From contig CAYLVH010000002.1 in the NCBI GenBank assembly GCA_964387095.1, positions 1-64,000 on the forward strand: DNA of 64,000 nt, written 5' to 3'. Position 1 is the first letter of the stretch; each line of letters starts with the position of its first letter. Under the pieces are notes generated by a model. It had not been told where the DNA came from, made no database searches, and saw only the letters and a program-made list of their open reading frames with translations. Origin of the DNA: JAJQBJ01 sp964387095 (GTDB lineage: Bacteria; Bacillota; Clostridia; Oscillospirales; Oscillospiraceae). Below are positions 1-9,906 of the stretch, in pieces. Both the position numbers and the translations under genes were made by a program.

Positions 1-2
1 CC

Positions 3-1340
<1,338 letters not shown>

Positions 1341-1343
1341 AAC

Positions 1344-1384
1344 ACAGCCTGGCCCGCACAGCTGGGCTGTGCGGGCCAGGCTGT
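1344..1384 (+). terminator. 19-bp perfect stem-loop after ftsH
   Basis: An uninterrupted 19-bp inverted repeat (1344-1362 with 1366-1384) with a 3-nt loop starts three bases after the ftsH stop codon. It lacks a T-run on either side, so it may protect the 3' end or work with other factors rather than act as a classical intrinsic terminator. Confidence 0.55.
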
Positions 1385-1430
1385 CGAAAAATCTATTTCC
1401 CAAACATAAACTTGCAAGACCTCGGCAGAG

Positions 1431-1611
1431 TTTCGCCGTCTACAGACGGCGAAATAAAGTCAAATTTTCAAAATTCCCAGGACATGTGCCTGGGGATTTT
1501 GTCTTCTCAGCCCGCAAACGTGCGCTTTAGCGTGCGCTGCCGCGGGCTGCAATCCTTCGAGAAAATGCTTGCTTTTTCGAGAGAGCTTGTCGGCTTTATC
1601 GGCAAGCTCTC
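1431..1611. repeat. Cluster of hairpins between ftsH and ybaK
   Basis: This non-coding stretch between two convergent genes carries a chain of inverted repeats: TTTCGCCGTC/GACGGCGAAA (1431-1454), a 12-bp stem AAAATTCCCAGG/CCTGGGGATTTT with one G-T pair (1470-1500), CAGCCCGC/GCGGGCTG with smaller inner repeats (1508-1549), GAAAA/TTTTTC (1561-1578) and GAGAGCTTG/CAAGCTCTC (1581-1611). None is followed by a clear T-run in gene orientation except for the short T stretch at the end of the second. The cluster could be an intergenic repeat element or a structured RNA; no coding sequence is seen. Confidence 0.6.
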
Positions 1612-1638
1612 CCGCATAGCCCAGCTGTGCGGTTTCTT

Positions 1639-2121
1639 CTATCCCTTTGTGAGATCGGCAAACCGGCCATTTACCAGCCGGGCCAGGGCGTTTGGCTCCA
1701 CCTCCACTTGGCTGCCGATCTTGCCGGCGGAGACATAGATCGTGTCCCGGAGGATGGCGGTCTCATCAAAGACAGTGGGGAACAGCTTCTTCATCCCCAC
1801 CGGTGAACAGCCGCCCCGGACATAGCCGGTCAGGGGGAGCAGCTCCGCCACATGGAGCATCGAGACAGACTTCTCGCCCACCGCCTTCGCCGCCTTCTTC
1901 AGATCCAGCTCCTCCGCCACGGGAATGACAAATACAAAGTATCCGCCCCCGGCGCCCCGGGTCACCAGGGTCTTGAACACCGCATCCGGATCCTGGCCCA
2001 TGCGCTTTGCCACGGTGACGCCGTCCACCGCCTCCTTGCCGTGGGGATAAAAATGCGGCGTATAGGGGATCTTCTTCTGCTCCAGCAGCCGCATCACATT
2101 TGTCTTGACTTCTGCCGCCAT
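1639..2121 (-). CDS. ybaK: YbaK/EbsC-type aminoacyl-tRNA deacylase (Cys-tRNA(Pro)-type)
   Basis: Predicted to hydrolyse mischarged tRNA, classically Cys-tRNA(Pro), as a free-standing editing enzyme in the cytosol. The 160-residue product covers the whole YbaK fold: MAAEVKTNVMRLLEQKKIPY at the start, the catalytic-lysine region VFKTLVTRG, and the GGCSPVGMKKLFP run typical of the family. The start at 2121 is chosen because the homologous region begins there; an in-frame GTG two codons upstream is an alternative. It has its own promoter (2160-2188), divergent from recJ. Substrate specificity is from family knowledge only. Confidence 0.9.
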   Translation of the reverse strand: MAAEVKTNVMRLLEQKKIPYTPHFYPHGKEAVDGVTVAKRMGQDPDAVFKTLVTRGAGGGYFVFVIPVAEELDLKKAAKAVGEKSVSMLHVAELLPLTGYVRGGCSPVGMKKLFPTVFDETAILRDTIYVSAGKIGSQVEVEPNALARLVNGRFADLTKG

Positions 2122-2159
2122 ATTCACACGACCTTTTCCCTTCAAATCTTACAGGCTCT

Positions 2160-2188
2160 ATCTTATCATACTTTTCCTTCTGCCGCAA
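2160..2188 (-). promoter_or_regulatory. Promoter for ybaK
   Basis: On the minus strand TTGCGG (2188-2183) and TAAGAT (2165-2160) are separated by exactly 17 bp, about 38 bp upstream of the ybaK start. A good sigma-A-type match in a divergent intergenic region. Confidence 0.6.
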
Positions 2189-2235
2189 ATGCCCCGCTCC
2201 AAAATGGTATTTTTAGCATCTTTTTCGGGGTCATC

Positions 2236-2264
2236 TTGTAAGTCCGGCGGGGATTTGATATAAT
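2236..2264 (+). promoter_or_regulatory. Promoter for recJ
   Basis: TTGTAA (2236-2241) and a perfect TATAAT (2259-2264) are 17 bp apart, 36 bp upstream of recJ. Strong sigma-A-type promoter, probably serving the recJ-relA run. Confidence 0.75.
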
Positions 2265-2300
2265 ACAAGTAATAATCTTCTTTCTATTGGATGTGCTGCT

Positions 2301-4370
2301 ATGAAATACGCAAAATGGAACCTTTCCCCTTGCAGCCTGTCCGCTCTGACCTCTATGCAAGCCGCCGGCATTTCCCCTCTGGCCGCAGCAGTGCTGTGCG
2401 CCCGGGGCCTGGACACGCCGGAAAAGGCCTTCCGATTTTTGAGCACAGATCTTTCGCTATTCCATGACCCCTGGAAACTGAAGGACATGGACAGAGCCAC
2501 GGCGCGAATCCGTCAGGCCCTTGATTCCATGGAAAAAATCGCCGTTTACGGCGACTATGACGTGGACGGCATTACCTCCACCGCCCTGCTGACCTCCTAC
2601 CTGCGCAGTCAGGGCGGCCGGGTGATCTCCTACATTCCAGACCGCCTGGAGGAGGGCTATGGACTGAACCCCAGCGCCATCGTCAAGCTCCGCACCCAGG
2701 GCATTTCCCTGATCGTCACCGTGGACTGCGGCATTACCGCCGTCAGCGAAATCATGCTGGCCAAGTCGCTGGGCATGGACGTGGTCGTCACCGACCACCA
2801 CGAATGCAAAGAGGTCCTGCCGGACGCGGTTGCCGTCGTCAATCCCCATCGGCCTGACTGTGAATACCCCTTTAAATCCCTGGCGGGTGTGGGGGTGGCT
2901 TTAAAGCTGGTTCTGGCCCTGGCCGGGCCGGAAACCCACCGCGCCCTGTTGGCTCAATATGCTGATTTGGCCGCCATTGGCACCGTGGCCGACGTGATGG
3001 AGATTGTGGACGAGAACCGGATGATCGTCCAAGCGGGCTTGGACGCCCTGAGCAATCCCCAACGCCCCGGCCTGCGGATACTCCTCCGGGAGGCCGGACT
3101 GGAGGGCAAACCCCTGACTGCCACCTCCATCGGCTTTTCCCTGGCCCCCCGCATCAACGCCTCCGGCCGCATGGGCTGCGCCGGGCTGGCCTGTGAGCTG
3201 CTGCTGACCGAGTCCCCTGCAAGGGGCGAGGAACTGGCAAAGGAGCTGTGCGCCCTGAACCGGGAGCGTCAGGCCATCGAACTGGAAATCTATACCCAAT
3301 GCGTCTCCCGCCTCTCCCCCTTTCAGGCGAAGGACCTGTATTCCATTGTCCTGGCAGATGAGCATTGGCATCAAGGTGTGGTGGGTATTGTGGCCTCCCG
3401 CCTCAGTGAGCAGTATTCCTGCCCCACCTTTATGATCTGCCTCTCCCAGGGCAAGGGCAAGGGCTCCTGCCGCAGCTACGGCGGCGTCAACCTGTTTCAG
3501 GCTCTGGAGGCCTGCGCCGACCTCTTGGAATCCTTCGGCGGTCACGAGCTTGCGGCGGGTTTTACCATCCCGGAGGAAAATATCCCCGCCTTCCGCAAGC
3601 GGGTGGATCAATATATCCGCCAAGCCGTGGGCAATGAGGCCATCACCTCCTCCCTGCAGGTGGAGATGGATGTCCCCTCCGCCGCCCTGCTGACCATCGA
3701 AAACGTGGAGGCCCTTTCCATCCTGGAGCCCACCGGCGCCGGCAACCCCAAGCCCGTCTTCCAGCTCTGCGGAGTCAACGTGCTGACGGTGTCCACTGTG
3801 GGCAACGGCCGCCACACCAAATTCCGTATGCAAAAGGACGGCTGCACCCTGGACGCCATCTTCTTCTCCTCCACCCCCCAGGAGGCCGGTCTGTCGCCGG
3901 GCGGGCGGGTGGATCTGGCATTCTCTCCCTCCATCAACGAATTCCGGGGCAACCGCTCCGTGCAGCTGCAAATCATCGACGTGCGCCCCTCTCTGACCCA
4001 ATCCCAGACGGAACAGAAGCTCTATCAGCGCTATCGGAGCGGGGAACCGCTGACCCCTCAGGAAGCCGCCCTGCTCCTCCCCCGGCGGGAGGACTTCGTG
4101 GCCGTCTGGCGCTATCTGGTGCGCCATCCCACCCCCGGCATGGTGGAGGACACCGCGCCCCGCCTGGCCCGGAAAATCGCCAGGACCTTTGGCATTCGGG
4201 AAACCTACACCCGCACCATGGTCTGCCTGGACGTCATGAACGAGCGGGGCCTGATCACCCTTTCCGCTGAAACCGACCATTTGCAGATCCGGGTCCAACC
4301 CACCCAGGGAAAAGTGGATCTGGAAGCCTCCTATATCATGCAGCAGCTTCATCGCTTGATTGACGGCTGA
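2301..4370 (+). CDS. recJ: Single-stranded-DNA-specific exonuclease RecJ
   Basis: 5'-3' exonuclease of recombination and repair. The 689-residue protein has the DHH phosphoesterase motifs in order: YGDYDVDG near residue 80, VTDHHE near 157, and the DHHA1 motif GGHELAAGF near 415, followed by the OB-type domain and a C-terminal extension of about 120 residues ending in a winged-helix-like region. All metal-binding aspartates and histidines expected of the family are visible. The RBS is weak (GGATGTG), but no better in-frame start exists before conserved sequence. It lies 49 bp ahead of the relA start and is probably co-transcribed with it. Confidence 0.96.
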   Translation: MKYAKWNLSPCSLSALTSMQAAGISPLAAAVLCARGLDTPEKAFRFLSTDLSLFHDPWKLKDMDRATARIRQALDSMEKIAVYGDYDVDGITSTALLTSYLRSQGGRVISYIPDRLEEGYGLNPSAIVKLRTQGISLIVTVDCGITAVSEIMLAKSLGMDVVVTDHHECKEVLPDAVAVVNPHRPDCEYPFKSLAGVGVALKLVLALAGPETHRALLAQYADLAAIGTVADVMEIVDENRMIVQAGLDALSNPQRPGLRILLREAGLEGKPLTATSIGFSLAPRINASGRMGCAGLACELLLTESPARGEELAKELCALNRERQAIELEIYTQCVSRLSPFQAKDLYSIVLADEHWHQGVVGIVASRLSEQYSCPTFMICLSQGKGKGSCRSYGGVNLFQALEACADLLESFGGHELAAGFTIPEENIPAFRKRVDQYIRQAVGNEAITSSLQVEMDVPSAALLTIENVEALSILEPTGAGNPKPVFQLCGVNVLTVSTVGNGRHTKFRMQKDGCTLDAIFFSSTPQEAGLSPGGRVDLAFSPSINEFRGNRSVQLQIIDVRPSLTQSQTEQKLYQRYRSGEPLTPQEAALLLPRREDFVAVWRYLVRHPTPGMVEDTAPRLARKIARTFGIRETYTRTMVCLDVMNERGLITLSAETDHLQIRVQPTQGKVDLEASYIMQQLHRLIDG

Positions 4371-4419
4371 TTAGATGTTTGAGAATTGTTGTTTGAGAAT
4401 TGTAAAGAAGGTGAATATT

Positions 4420-6669
4420 TTGGATCCTATCTTAGAACAATACCGAGCTTTGGAGGAACATGTAAAACGCTATAACCCCAACGTGGATACGCAGCGGCTT
4501 TATGCCGCCTTCACTTACGCAGACAAGGCCCACGACGGCCAGCTCCGCCGGGACGGCTCACCCTATATCACCCATCCCCTGGCCGTGGCCGAGATTGTGG
4601 CTGACCTGGAGCTGGATTTGGATTCCCTGATCGCCGCCCTGCTCCACGATTGCCTCGAGGACACCGGCGCCACCCATGAGGAGATCTCCCGGCTGTTCTC
4701 CCCCACAGTGGCCGACCTGGTGGAGGGCGTCACGAAGCTGACCCGCATGCAGTATACCAGCAAGGAGGAAAAGCAGGCGGAGAATCTGCGCAAGATGCTC
4801 ATGGCCATGTCTAAGGACATCCGCGTGATTCTCATCAAGCTCTGCGACCGCCTCCACAACATGCGGACCATGGAGTACCAATCCCCCAAGAAACAGAAGG
4901 AGAAATCCCTGGAGACCATGGAGATCTATGCCCCCCTGGCCCACCGCCTGGGAATGCAAAGGCTCAAGTGGGAGCTGGAGGACCTCTCCCTGAAATATCT
5001 GGACGGCCCCGGCTACAAGGAGCTCGAGGATAAACTGAACTCCCGGGCCTCCGCCCACGAGGAATTCATGGCATCCATCCAGAAGAAAATCAAGGAGCGC
5101 ATGGACCAGGAACACATTGACTGCGTCGTCTATGGCCGTGTGAAGCACATCTACTCCCTGTACCGCAAAATGTATACCCAGAACAAGAGCCTCTATGAGA
5201 TCTTTGACCTGTACGCCTTCCGGGTGATTGTGGATGACATCGCGGAATGCTACAACGTGCTGGGCTGCATTCACGATATGTTCAATCCCATCCAAGGCCG
5301 CTTCAAGGACTATATCTCCACCCCCAAGCCCAATGGCTACCAGTCCCTGCACACTACGGTCATCGGCCGGGAGGGCATCCCCTTCGAGGTTCAGATCCGC
5401 ACCAAGGAAATGCACGAGACCGCTGAATACGGCATCGCCGCCCACTGGAAGTACAAACAGGGCATGACCGGGAGCAAGGAGATCGGCTCGGAAAAGACCT
5501 ACGAGTGGGTGCGTAAGCTGCTGGAAAGCCAGGCGGACACAGACGCGGAGGAATTTGTCCGCACCATGAAGGTGGACCTGTTTGCCGACGAGGTATTTGT
5601 CTTCACCCCCAATGGGGATGTCATCAGCCTCCCCTCCGGCGCAACCCCCATTGACTTTGCCTATGCCATCCATTCCGCCATCGGCAATCACATGACCGGC
5701 GCCAAGGTCAATGGCCGGATTGTCACCTTTGACTCCACCCTGCACAACGGCGACATTGTGGAGATCATCACTTCCAAATCCGCCCACGGCCCCAGCCGGG
5801 ATTGGATGAAGATCTGCAAATCCAATGAGGCTCGGAACAAAATCCGTCAGTGGTTCAAGAAAGAGCGACGGGAGGAGAACATCGTCAACGGCCGCGCCGC
5901 CTTTGAATCCGAGCTGAAACGCGCAGGCTATTCCCTGAGCGAGGTCATGGACGCCGGCCTCATGGACACGATTCTGCGCAAGCTGAAATATAACGCGCTG
6001 GACGACATGTACGCCGCCATCGGCTACGGCGGCATCACCGCCGCCAAGGCGGTAAACCGCACCCGGGAGGAAATGATGCGGTATGCAAGGGAGCGCAAGG
6101 AGAAGGCCGCCCAGGAGGCCCTGCTCCAGCAGGCCGACACCTTGGCCGAAACCCAGCTGACCCATGTCTCCACCTCTCTGCCTCCCCCGCCCCCCAAGCA
6201 TGTCACCCACTCTAAGACCGGTATCATTGTGGAGGGGCTGGACAACTGCCTGGTGAAGTTCGCCAAGTGCTGCAGCCCGGTTCCCGGCGACCCGATCATC
6301 GGCTTTATCACCCGGGGCTACGGGGTTTCCGTCCACCGTCAGGACTGTCCCAACGCCGACCAAAGCAAGGTCAAGCCCGAGGAAAAGGGCCGCTGGCTGA
6401 AGGTCTCCTGGGGGGAGAGCGAACAGGCCTCCTACAAAACCTCCTTGGAGGTTTCCGCCAAGGACCGTCCCAACCTGGCCCTGGACATTGCGGCAGCCCT
6501 TTCCGCCTGCAAGGTCCGGGTGGAAAATTTCAACGCCCGGGGGCTCCCCGACGGCTATGCCGTGGTCACCGTTTCCCTCTATGTGGCAAATCTGGAGGAG
6601 CTGAACGGCGTAATTGCCAAACTGAACAAGATCTCCGGCGTTATGGCCGTCAAGAGATCCGCCGGCTAA
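4420..6669 (+). CDS. relA: Bifunctional (p)ppGpp synthetase/hydrolase RelA/SpoT
   Basis: Makes and degrades the alarmone (p)ppGpp in the stringent response. Domains in order: HD hydrolase with LLHDCLEDTG and CDRLHNMRT, synthetase with GRVKHIYSLYRKM and TPKPNGYQSLHT, a TGS domain (VFVFTPNGDVISLPSGATP), a helical/zinc-finger region (CLVKFAKCCSPVPGD) and a C-terminal ACT domain. Both catalytic signatures look intact, so the protein should be bifunctional. I place the start at TTG 4420, giving 749 residues, because AAGAAGGTG lies six bases upstream; the open frame extends further up to 4375 without a ribosome binding site. Same strand and order with recJ and dtd. Confidence 0.95.
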   Translation: MDPILEQYRALEEHVKRYNPNVDTQRLYAAFTYADKAHDGQLRRDGSPYITHPLAVAEIVADLELDLDSLIAALLHDCLEDTGATHEEISRLFSPTVADLVEGVTKLTRMQYTSKEEKQAENLRKMLMAMSKDIRVILIKLCDRLHNMRTMEYQSPKKQKEKSLETMEIYAPLAHRLGMQRLKWELEDLSLKYLDGPGYKELEDKLNSRASAHEEFMASIQKKIKERMDQEHIDCVVYGRVKHIYSLYRKMYTQNKSLYEIFDLYAFRVIVDDIAECYNVLGCIHDMFNPIQGRFKDYISTPKPNGYQSLHTTVIGREGIPFEVQIRTKEMHETAEYGIAAHWKYKQGMTGSKEIGSEKTYEWVRKLLESQADTDAEEFVRTMKVDLFADEVFVFTPNGDVISLPSGATPIDFAYAIHSAIGNHMTGAKVNGRIVTFDSTLHNGDIVEIITSKSAHGPSRDWMKICKSNEARNKIRQWFKKERREENIVNGRAAFESELKRAGYSLSEVMDAGLMDTILRKLKYNALDDMYAAIGYGGITAAKAVNRTREEMMRYARERKEKAAQEALLQQADTLAETQLTHVSTSLPPPPPKHVTHSKTGIIVEGLDNCLVKFAKCCSPVPGDPIIGFITRGYGVSVHRQDCPNADQSKVKPEEKGRWLKVSWGESEQASYKTSLEVSAKDRPNLALDIAAALSACKVRVENFNARGLPDGYAVVTVSLYVANLEELNGVIAKLNKISGVMAVKRSAG

Positions 6670-6831
6670 AGTCTAATGGTGTGATGTCAATAGAAGCGAT
6701 AGAGAGCAAAATGATGATTTTTTCATCCAAACCGGTCAGCGCTGATAAAAAAGCGTACACCAACCAAAGCCCTGCCGGCTGCATTTTTTCAACAGGGCCT
6801 GCTGTCACCGGGAGGAGCTGTTGCAATCCGC

Positions 6832-7040
6832 GCTCCGCCAGGATATACAGGTGGTTGTCCTTCAGCAGTCGAAAGACAACGTGAACCAGTTTTCCGGCAG
6901 TGAAAGCGAGTGCGCGTTTCTGCCGGAACTTATTGACCTCATGGAACTTGAGGTCATAGTAGCGCCAACACGATTCTTCCTGAGCAGTAACCCTTCGATT
7001 CAACAGGAGATTTAAGAACGTGACCCTGCTGTCCTGCTGC
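6832..7040 (-). pseudogene. IS110-family transposase remnant (C-terminal end)
   Basis: The minus strand encodes a run including ESCWRYYDLKFHEVNKFRQK and KRALAFTAGKLVHVVFRLLK, then DNHLY. This resembles the C-terminal end of IS110-family transposases (typical pattern: HKRALxLTxRKLVRxVFxLL). There is no N-terminal catalytic DEDD domain nearby and the frame is closed upstream by a stop, so this is a scar. It fills most of the 470-bp relA-dtd gap. Flanking inverted repeats (GTTCAC/GTGAAC around 7046-7087; GCAGAT/ATCTGC at 7092-7112) may be remains of the insertion. The family assignment is from pattern recognition and is moderately sure. Confidence 0.6.
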
Positions 7041-7141
7041 TATTGTTCACAGGCATCCCAAAGCCTGTTGATCTTAATGAAGTGAACTAAGCAGATGCAC
7101 TATAACTATCTGCAAATCTTCTTATACGGGGAGAGTTTGAT

Positions 7142-7591
7142 ATGAAAGCAGTTGTTACCCGTGTGAAGGGCGCCTCTGTTGTCATTGACGGCAAGGTGGC
7201 AGGCGAAATCCACCACGGTTTTCTTGTCCTGCTGGGAGTGGCCCCGGAGGACACCATGGCCCAGGCCAAAAAGCTGGCCGACAAGATCTGCGCCATGCGA
7301 ATTTTCGAGGACGAAAACGGAAAAATGAATCTAAACCTGGAGGCTGTGGGCGGCGACCTGCTGGTGGTCTCCCAGTTCACCCTTTTCGCTGACTGCAAAA
7401 AGGTCAACCGCCCCAGCTTCAGCGGCGCCGCCCGCCCGGAAACCGCCGTCCCCCTCTATGAGGGCTTTATGCAGCTCTGCCGGGAGAAGGGCTTCCGGGT
7501 GGAGCACGGTGAATTTGGCGCCTATATGGAGGTGACCAGCCTGAACGACGGCCCGGTGACCATTCTTCTAGATACGAATGAGTTGATGTAA
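7142..7591 (+). CDS. dtd: D-aminoacyl-tRNA deacylase
   Basis: Removes D-amino acids from tRNA in the cytosol, preventing their use in translation. The 149-residue protein has the normal length and both family signatures: SQFTL near residue 79 (catalytic threonine region) and NDGPVT near residue 138. A GGGGAGAG ribosome binding site precedes the ATG. It stands 29 bp ahead of the MBL hydrolase on the same strand; the order relA-dtd-MBL-hemZ is common in clostridia. The preceding IS scar did not disrupt the gene. Confidence 0.96.
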   Translation: MKAVVTRVKGASVVIDGKVAGEIHHGFLVLLGVAPEDTMAQAKKLADKICAMRIFEDENGKMNLNLEAVGGDLLVVSQFTLFADCKKVNRPSFSGAARPETAVPLYEGFMQLCREKGFRVEHGEFGAYMEVTSLNDGPVTILLDTNELM

Positions 7592-7620
7592 ATTCCATCT
7601 CAATACGGAGGTTTTCCACA

Positions 7621-8241
7621 ATGTTGATTAAATCCATTCCCGTCGGCATGATCGGCACAAATTGCTATCTCCTAGGTGACGAGGCCACCAAATCCCTGGC
7701 CATCATCGATCCCGGCGACGACGCCCAGGACATCGAAACCCTGGTGAAACAGTCGGGCATGGAGGTGAAGATGATCCTCTTGACCCACGGCCACTTTGAC
7801 CATGTCACCGCTGTGCCCGATGTGCTGAAGCTGCACCCCGGCACTCCGGTCTATCTGAACAAAAAGGACCTGGCCCTGGCGCAGAAGCCCAGCCAGTTCG
7901 GCAACGGCATCGGCTGGATTGAAACGCTGAAGTTCTATGACGAGGGGGACACCGTCCAGCTGGGCAAGCTGACCATTCAGGTCCTGGCCACCCCCGGCCA
8001 CACCCCCGGTTCCGTCACCCTCCTGTGCGGCAACGCCATGTTCAGCGGCGACACCCTGTTCGCAGGCTCCTGCGGCCGCACCGATTTCCCCGGCGGCAGC
8101 TATCAGCAGATGATGGAATCCCTGCGCCGGCTGGCAAATTTGAAGGGCAACTATACGGTCTATCCCGGCCACGAAAGCTTCTCCAATCTGGACCACGAGC
8201 GCCAGTATAACTACTTTATGGCCGCCGCCATGGGCCGCTGA
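7621..8241 (+). CDS. MBL-fold metallo-hydrolase, glyoxalase II-like
   Basis: A 206-residue single-domain metallo-beta-lactamase-fold hydrolase, probably acting on a small thioester or phosphate ester in the cytosol. The metal motif THGHFDH (HxHxDH) is near residue 58, a second histidine is in LATPGHTPGS, an aspartate in FSGDTLF, and the last in YPGHESF. This is the short, ribosomal-neighbour type often called YqgX/GloB-like. RBS GGAGG is nine bases from the ATG. Situated between dtd and hemZ with only 2 bp to hemZ. The true substrate cannot be told from the sequence. Confidence 0.9.
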   Translation: MLIKSIPVGMIGTNCYLLGDEATKSLAIIDPGDDAQDIETLVKQSGMEVKMILLTHGHFDHVTAVPDVLKLHPGTPVYLNKKDLALAQKPSQFGNGIGWIETLKFYDEGDTVQLGKLTIQVLATPGHTPGSVTLLCGNAMFSGDTLFAGSCGRTDFPGGSYQQMMESLRRLANLKGNYTVYPGHESFSNLDHERQYNYFMAAAMGR

Positions 8242-8243
8242 GC

Positions 8244-9728
8244 ATGAAGCTGTATCTGACCGGCCACAGCTATCAATATGCTGTGGAGCAGATGATGCTG
8301 GTGCTCTTCCCAGACCAGCGGCCAGAGTATCCAGAAGAAGAGCCGAATGAAGGGGATTTTTTCGCCCGTTCCTCCCTCTCTCTGGGCAAGACCTGGGCCA
8401 CCGCCAGGACACTACTGAGCCGGGACGGGAAATCCGCCGTAAGCACCTCCCGGGTCCAGGTCTCCCTTTTGACGGACAAACTGACCACAGACCGGCTCCT
8501 CCAGCGCACGATCAAGCAATCCTTTTTCAAAGCCGCCAGGGAGCTGACCGGTATGAACCCGCCCTGGGGCGCGCTGACTGGCATCCGCCCCGCCAAGCTG
8601 GCCTCCAAGGCCTTGGAAGGGGGCCGCTCGGAGGCCCAGGTCCGCAAGCTGTTCCGGGATACTTACTTTGTCTCCCCAGAGCGCACAGAGCTGGCCCTGG
8701 ACGCCGCCAAGGCGGGTCTCCGGGCCAAGAAAAGCCTGGGGCCAGATGAGCTGTCCATGTATGTGGGCATTCCCTTTTGCCCCACCCGCTGCGCCTACTG
8801 CTCCTTCGTCTCCGCCGATGTGAAGCACGCCCTGAAAATAATCCCAGATTACCTGGACTGCTTAAAGCAGGAGGTGGAAACGGCGGGCCAGCTGCTGCCC
8901 CAGTCCGGCTTCCACCCCAGGACCCTATATATGGGCGGCGGCACCCCCACCACCCTGACCGCCCGGCAGCTGGACGACCTGATGAAGTCCATCTCCAGCC
9001 AGATCGACCTATCCCGCTGCACCGAGTACACCGTGGAGGCGGGCCGGCCGGACACCATCACCCCGGACCGGCTGGCTGTTATCGGGGAAAACGGGGCAAA
9101 CCGGGTCTCTGTCAATCCCCAGACCATGCGGGACGAGGTTTTACAGGCTATGGGCCGCAGCCACACCGCCGCCGACATTTACAGGGCCTATCAAGTCGCC
9201 CGGGACTCCGGCATTGAGGGCATCAACATGGATTTGATCGCCGGACTTCCCCAGGACACGCCGGAGGGGTTCCGTTACTCCCTGGACGCGGTTCTGGCCC
9301 TGGAGCCGGAAAACATCACCGTCCACACCCTGGCCCTGAAAAAAGGGGCAAGGCTCTTCTTTGAGAACAAAGGCCTCCCGGACGGGGAAGCGGTCAGCAA
9401 AATGCTGGACTATGCCTGGACCGCCCTGGGCAAGGCGGGCTATGAGCCTTACTACCTTTACCGCCAGAAGTTTATGAGCGGCAACTTTGAGAACATCGGC
9501 TGGTGCAAGCCCGGCTTTCAGGGGCTCTACAACATCTGCATCATGGAGGAGCTTCACACCATCCTGGCCCTGGGCGGCGGCGGCTCCACCAAACTGACCA
9601 ATCCCGTCACCGGCAAGGTGGTCCGCATCACCAATCCCAAATATCCCTATGAATACATCCGGGATATTGAAAAAATCAAGGCCGCAAAGGCCCCGCTGGT
9701 CCCGTTTCAAAGGGCCCTATTATACTGA
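8244..9728 (+). CDS. hemZ: Coproporphyrinogen dehydrogenase HemZ-type radical SAM protein
   Basis: Oxygen-independent coproporphyrinogen III oxidase-like enzyme of heme biosynthesis. The 494-residue protein has an N-terminal extension of about 170 residues that is typical of HemZ, then the radical SAM cysteines in GIPFCPTRCAYCSF (CxxxCxYC), the GGGTP motif and a HemN-like C-terminal domain. Two bases separate it from the MBL gene, so translation is probably coupled. Many HemN/HemZ-like proteins, including HemW, are not oxidases; the long N-terminal domain favours HemZ. No other heme genes are in the window. Confidence 0.88.
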   Translation: MKLYLTGHSYQYAVEQMMLVLFPDQRPEYPEEEPNEGDFFARSSLSLGKTWATARTLLSRDGKSAVSTSRVQVSLLTDKLTTDRLLQRTIKQSFFKAARELTGMNPPWGALTGIRPAKLASKALEGGRSEAQVRKLFRDTYFVSPERTELALDAAKAGLRAKKSLGPDELSMYVGIPFCPTRCAYCSFVSADVKHALKIIPDYLDCLKQEVETAGQLLPQSGFHPRTLYMGGGTPTTLTARQLDDLMKSISSQIDLSRCTEYTVEAGRPDTITPDRLAVIGENGANRVSVNPQTMRDEVLQAMGRSHTAADIYRAYQVARDSGIEGINMDLIAGLPQDTPEGFRYSLDAVLALEPENITVHTLALKKGARLFFENKGLPDGEAVSKMLDYAWTALGKAGYEPYYLYRQKFMSGNFENIGWCKPGFQGLYNICIMEELHTILALGGGGSTKLTNPVTGKVVRITNPKYPYEYIRDIEKIKAAKAPLVPFQRALLY

Positions 9729-9814
9729 GGCCAGCCAAAGGCCCCCACGTCAACCCGCCTGCCAGCAGGGCTTTCCGGCTCCCGATTCCATCCAGTTGAA
9801 ACGGGAGTGTTGCG

Positions 9815-9842
9815 TTACATCCCCCTGTATTTGTCTTATAAT
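9815..9842 (+). promoter_or_regulatory. Promoter for the MocR-type gene
   Basis: TTACAT (9815-9820) and a perfect TATAAT (9837-9842), 16 bp apart, lie 65 bp before the ATG. Just downstream an inverted repeat ACCTGT/ACAGGT (from about 9850 to 9888) could be a binding site for the regulator itself. Confidence 0.55.
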
Positions 9843-9906
9843 AAACAGTACCTGTCAATTTACGCTCATTTCATCCTTTTTACAGGTTCAGAGCAGAGGT
9901 GTTTTC

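Noticed and set aside
2901..4352. 483-codon open frame antisense to recJ
   Set aside because: Shadow of recJ; no RBS and no family features.
4558..6363. Long open frame on the minus strand antisense to relA (601 codons)
   Set aside because: It lies entirely opposite a strongly conserved gene; G+C-rich codon bias keeps the antisense frame open. The translation has no domain features and no ribosome binding site.
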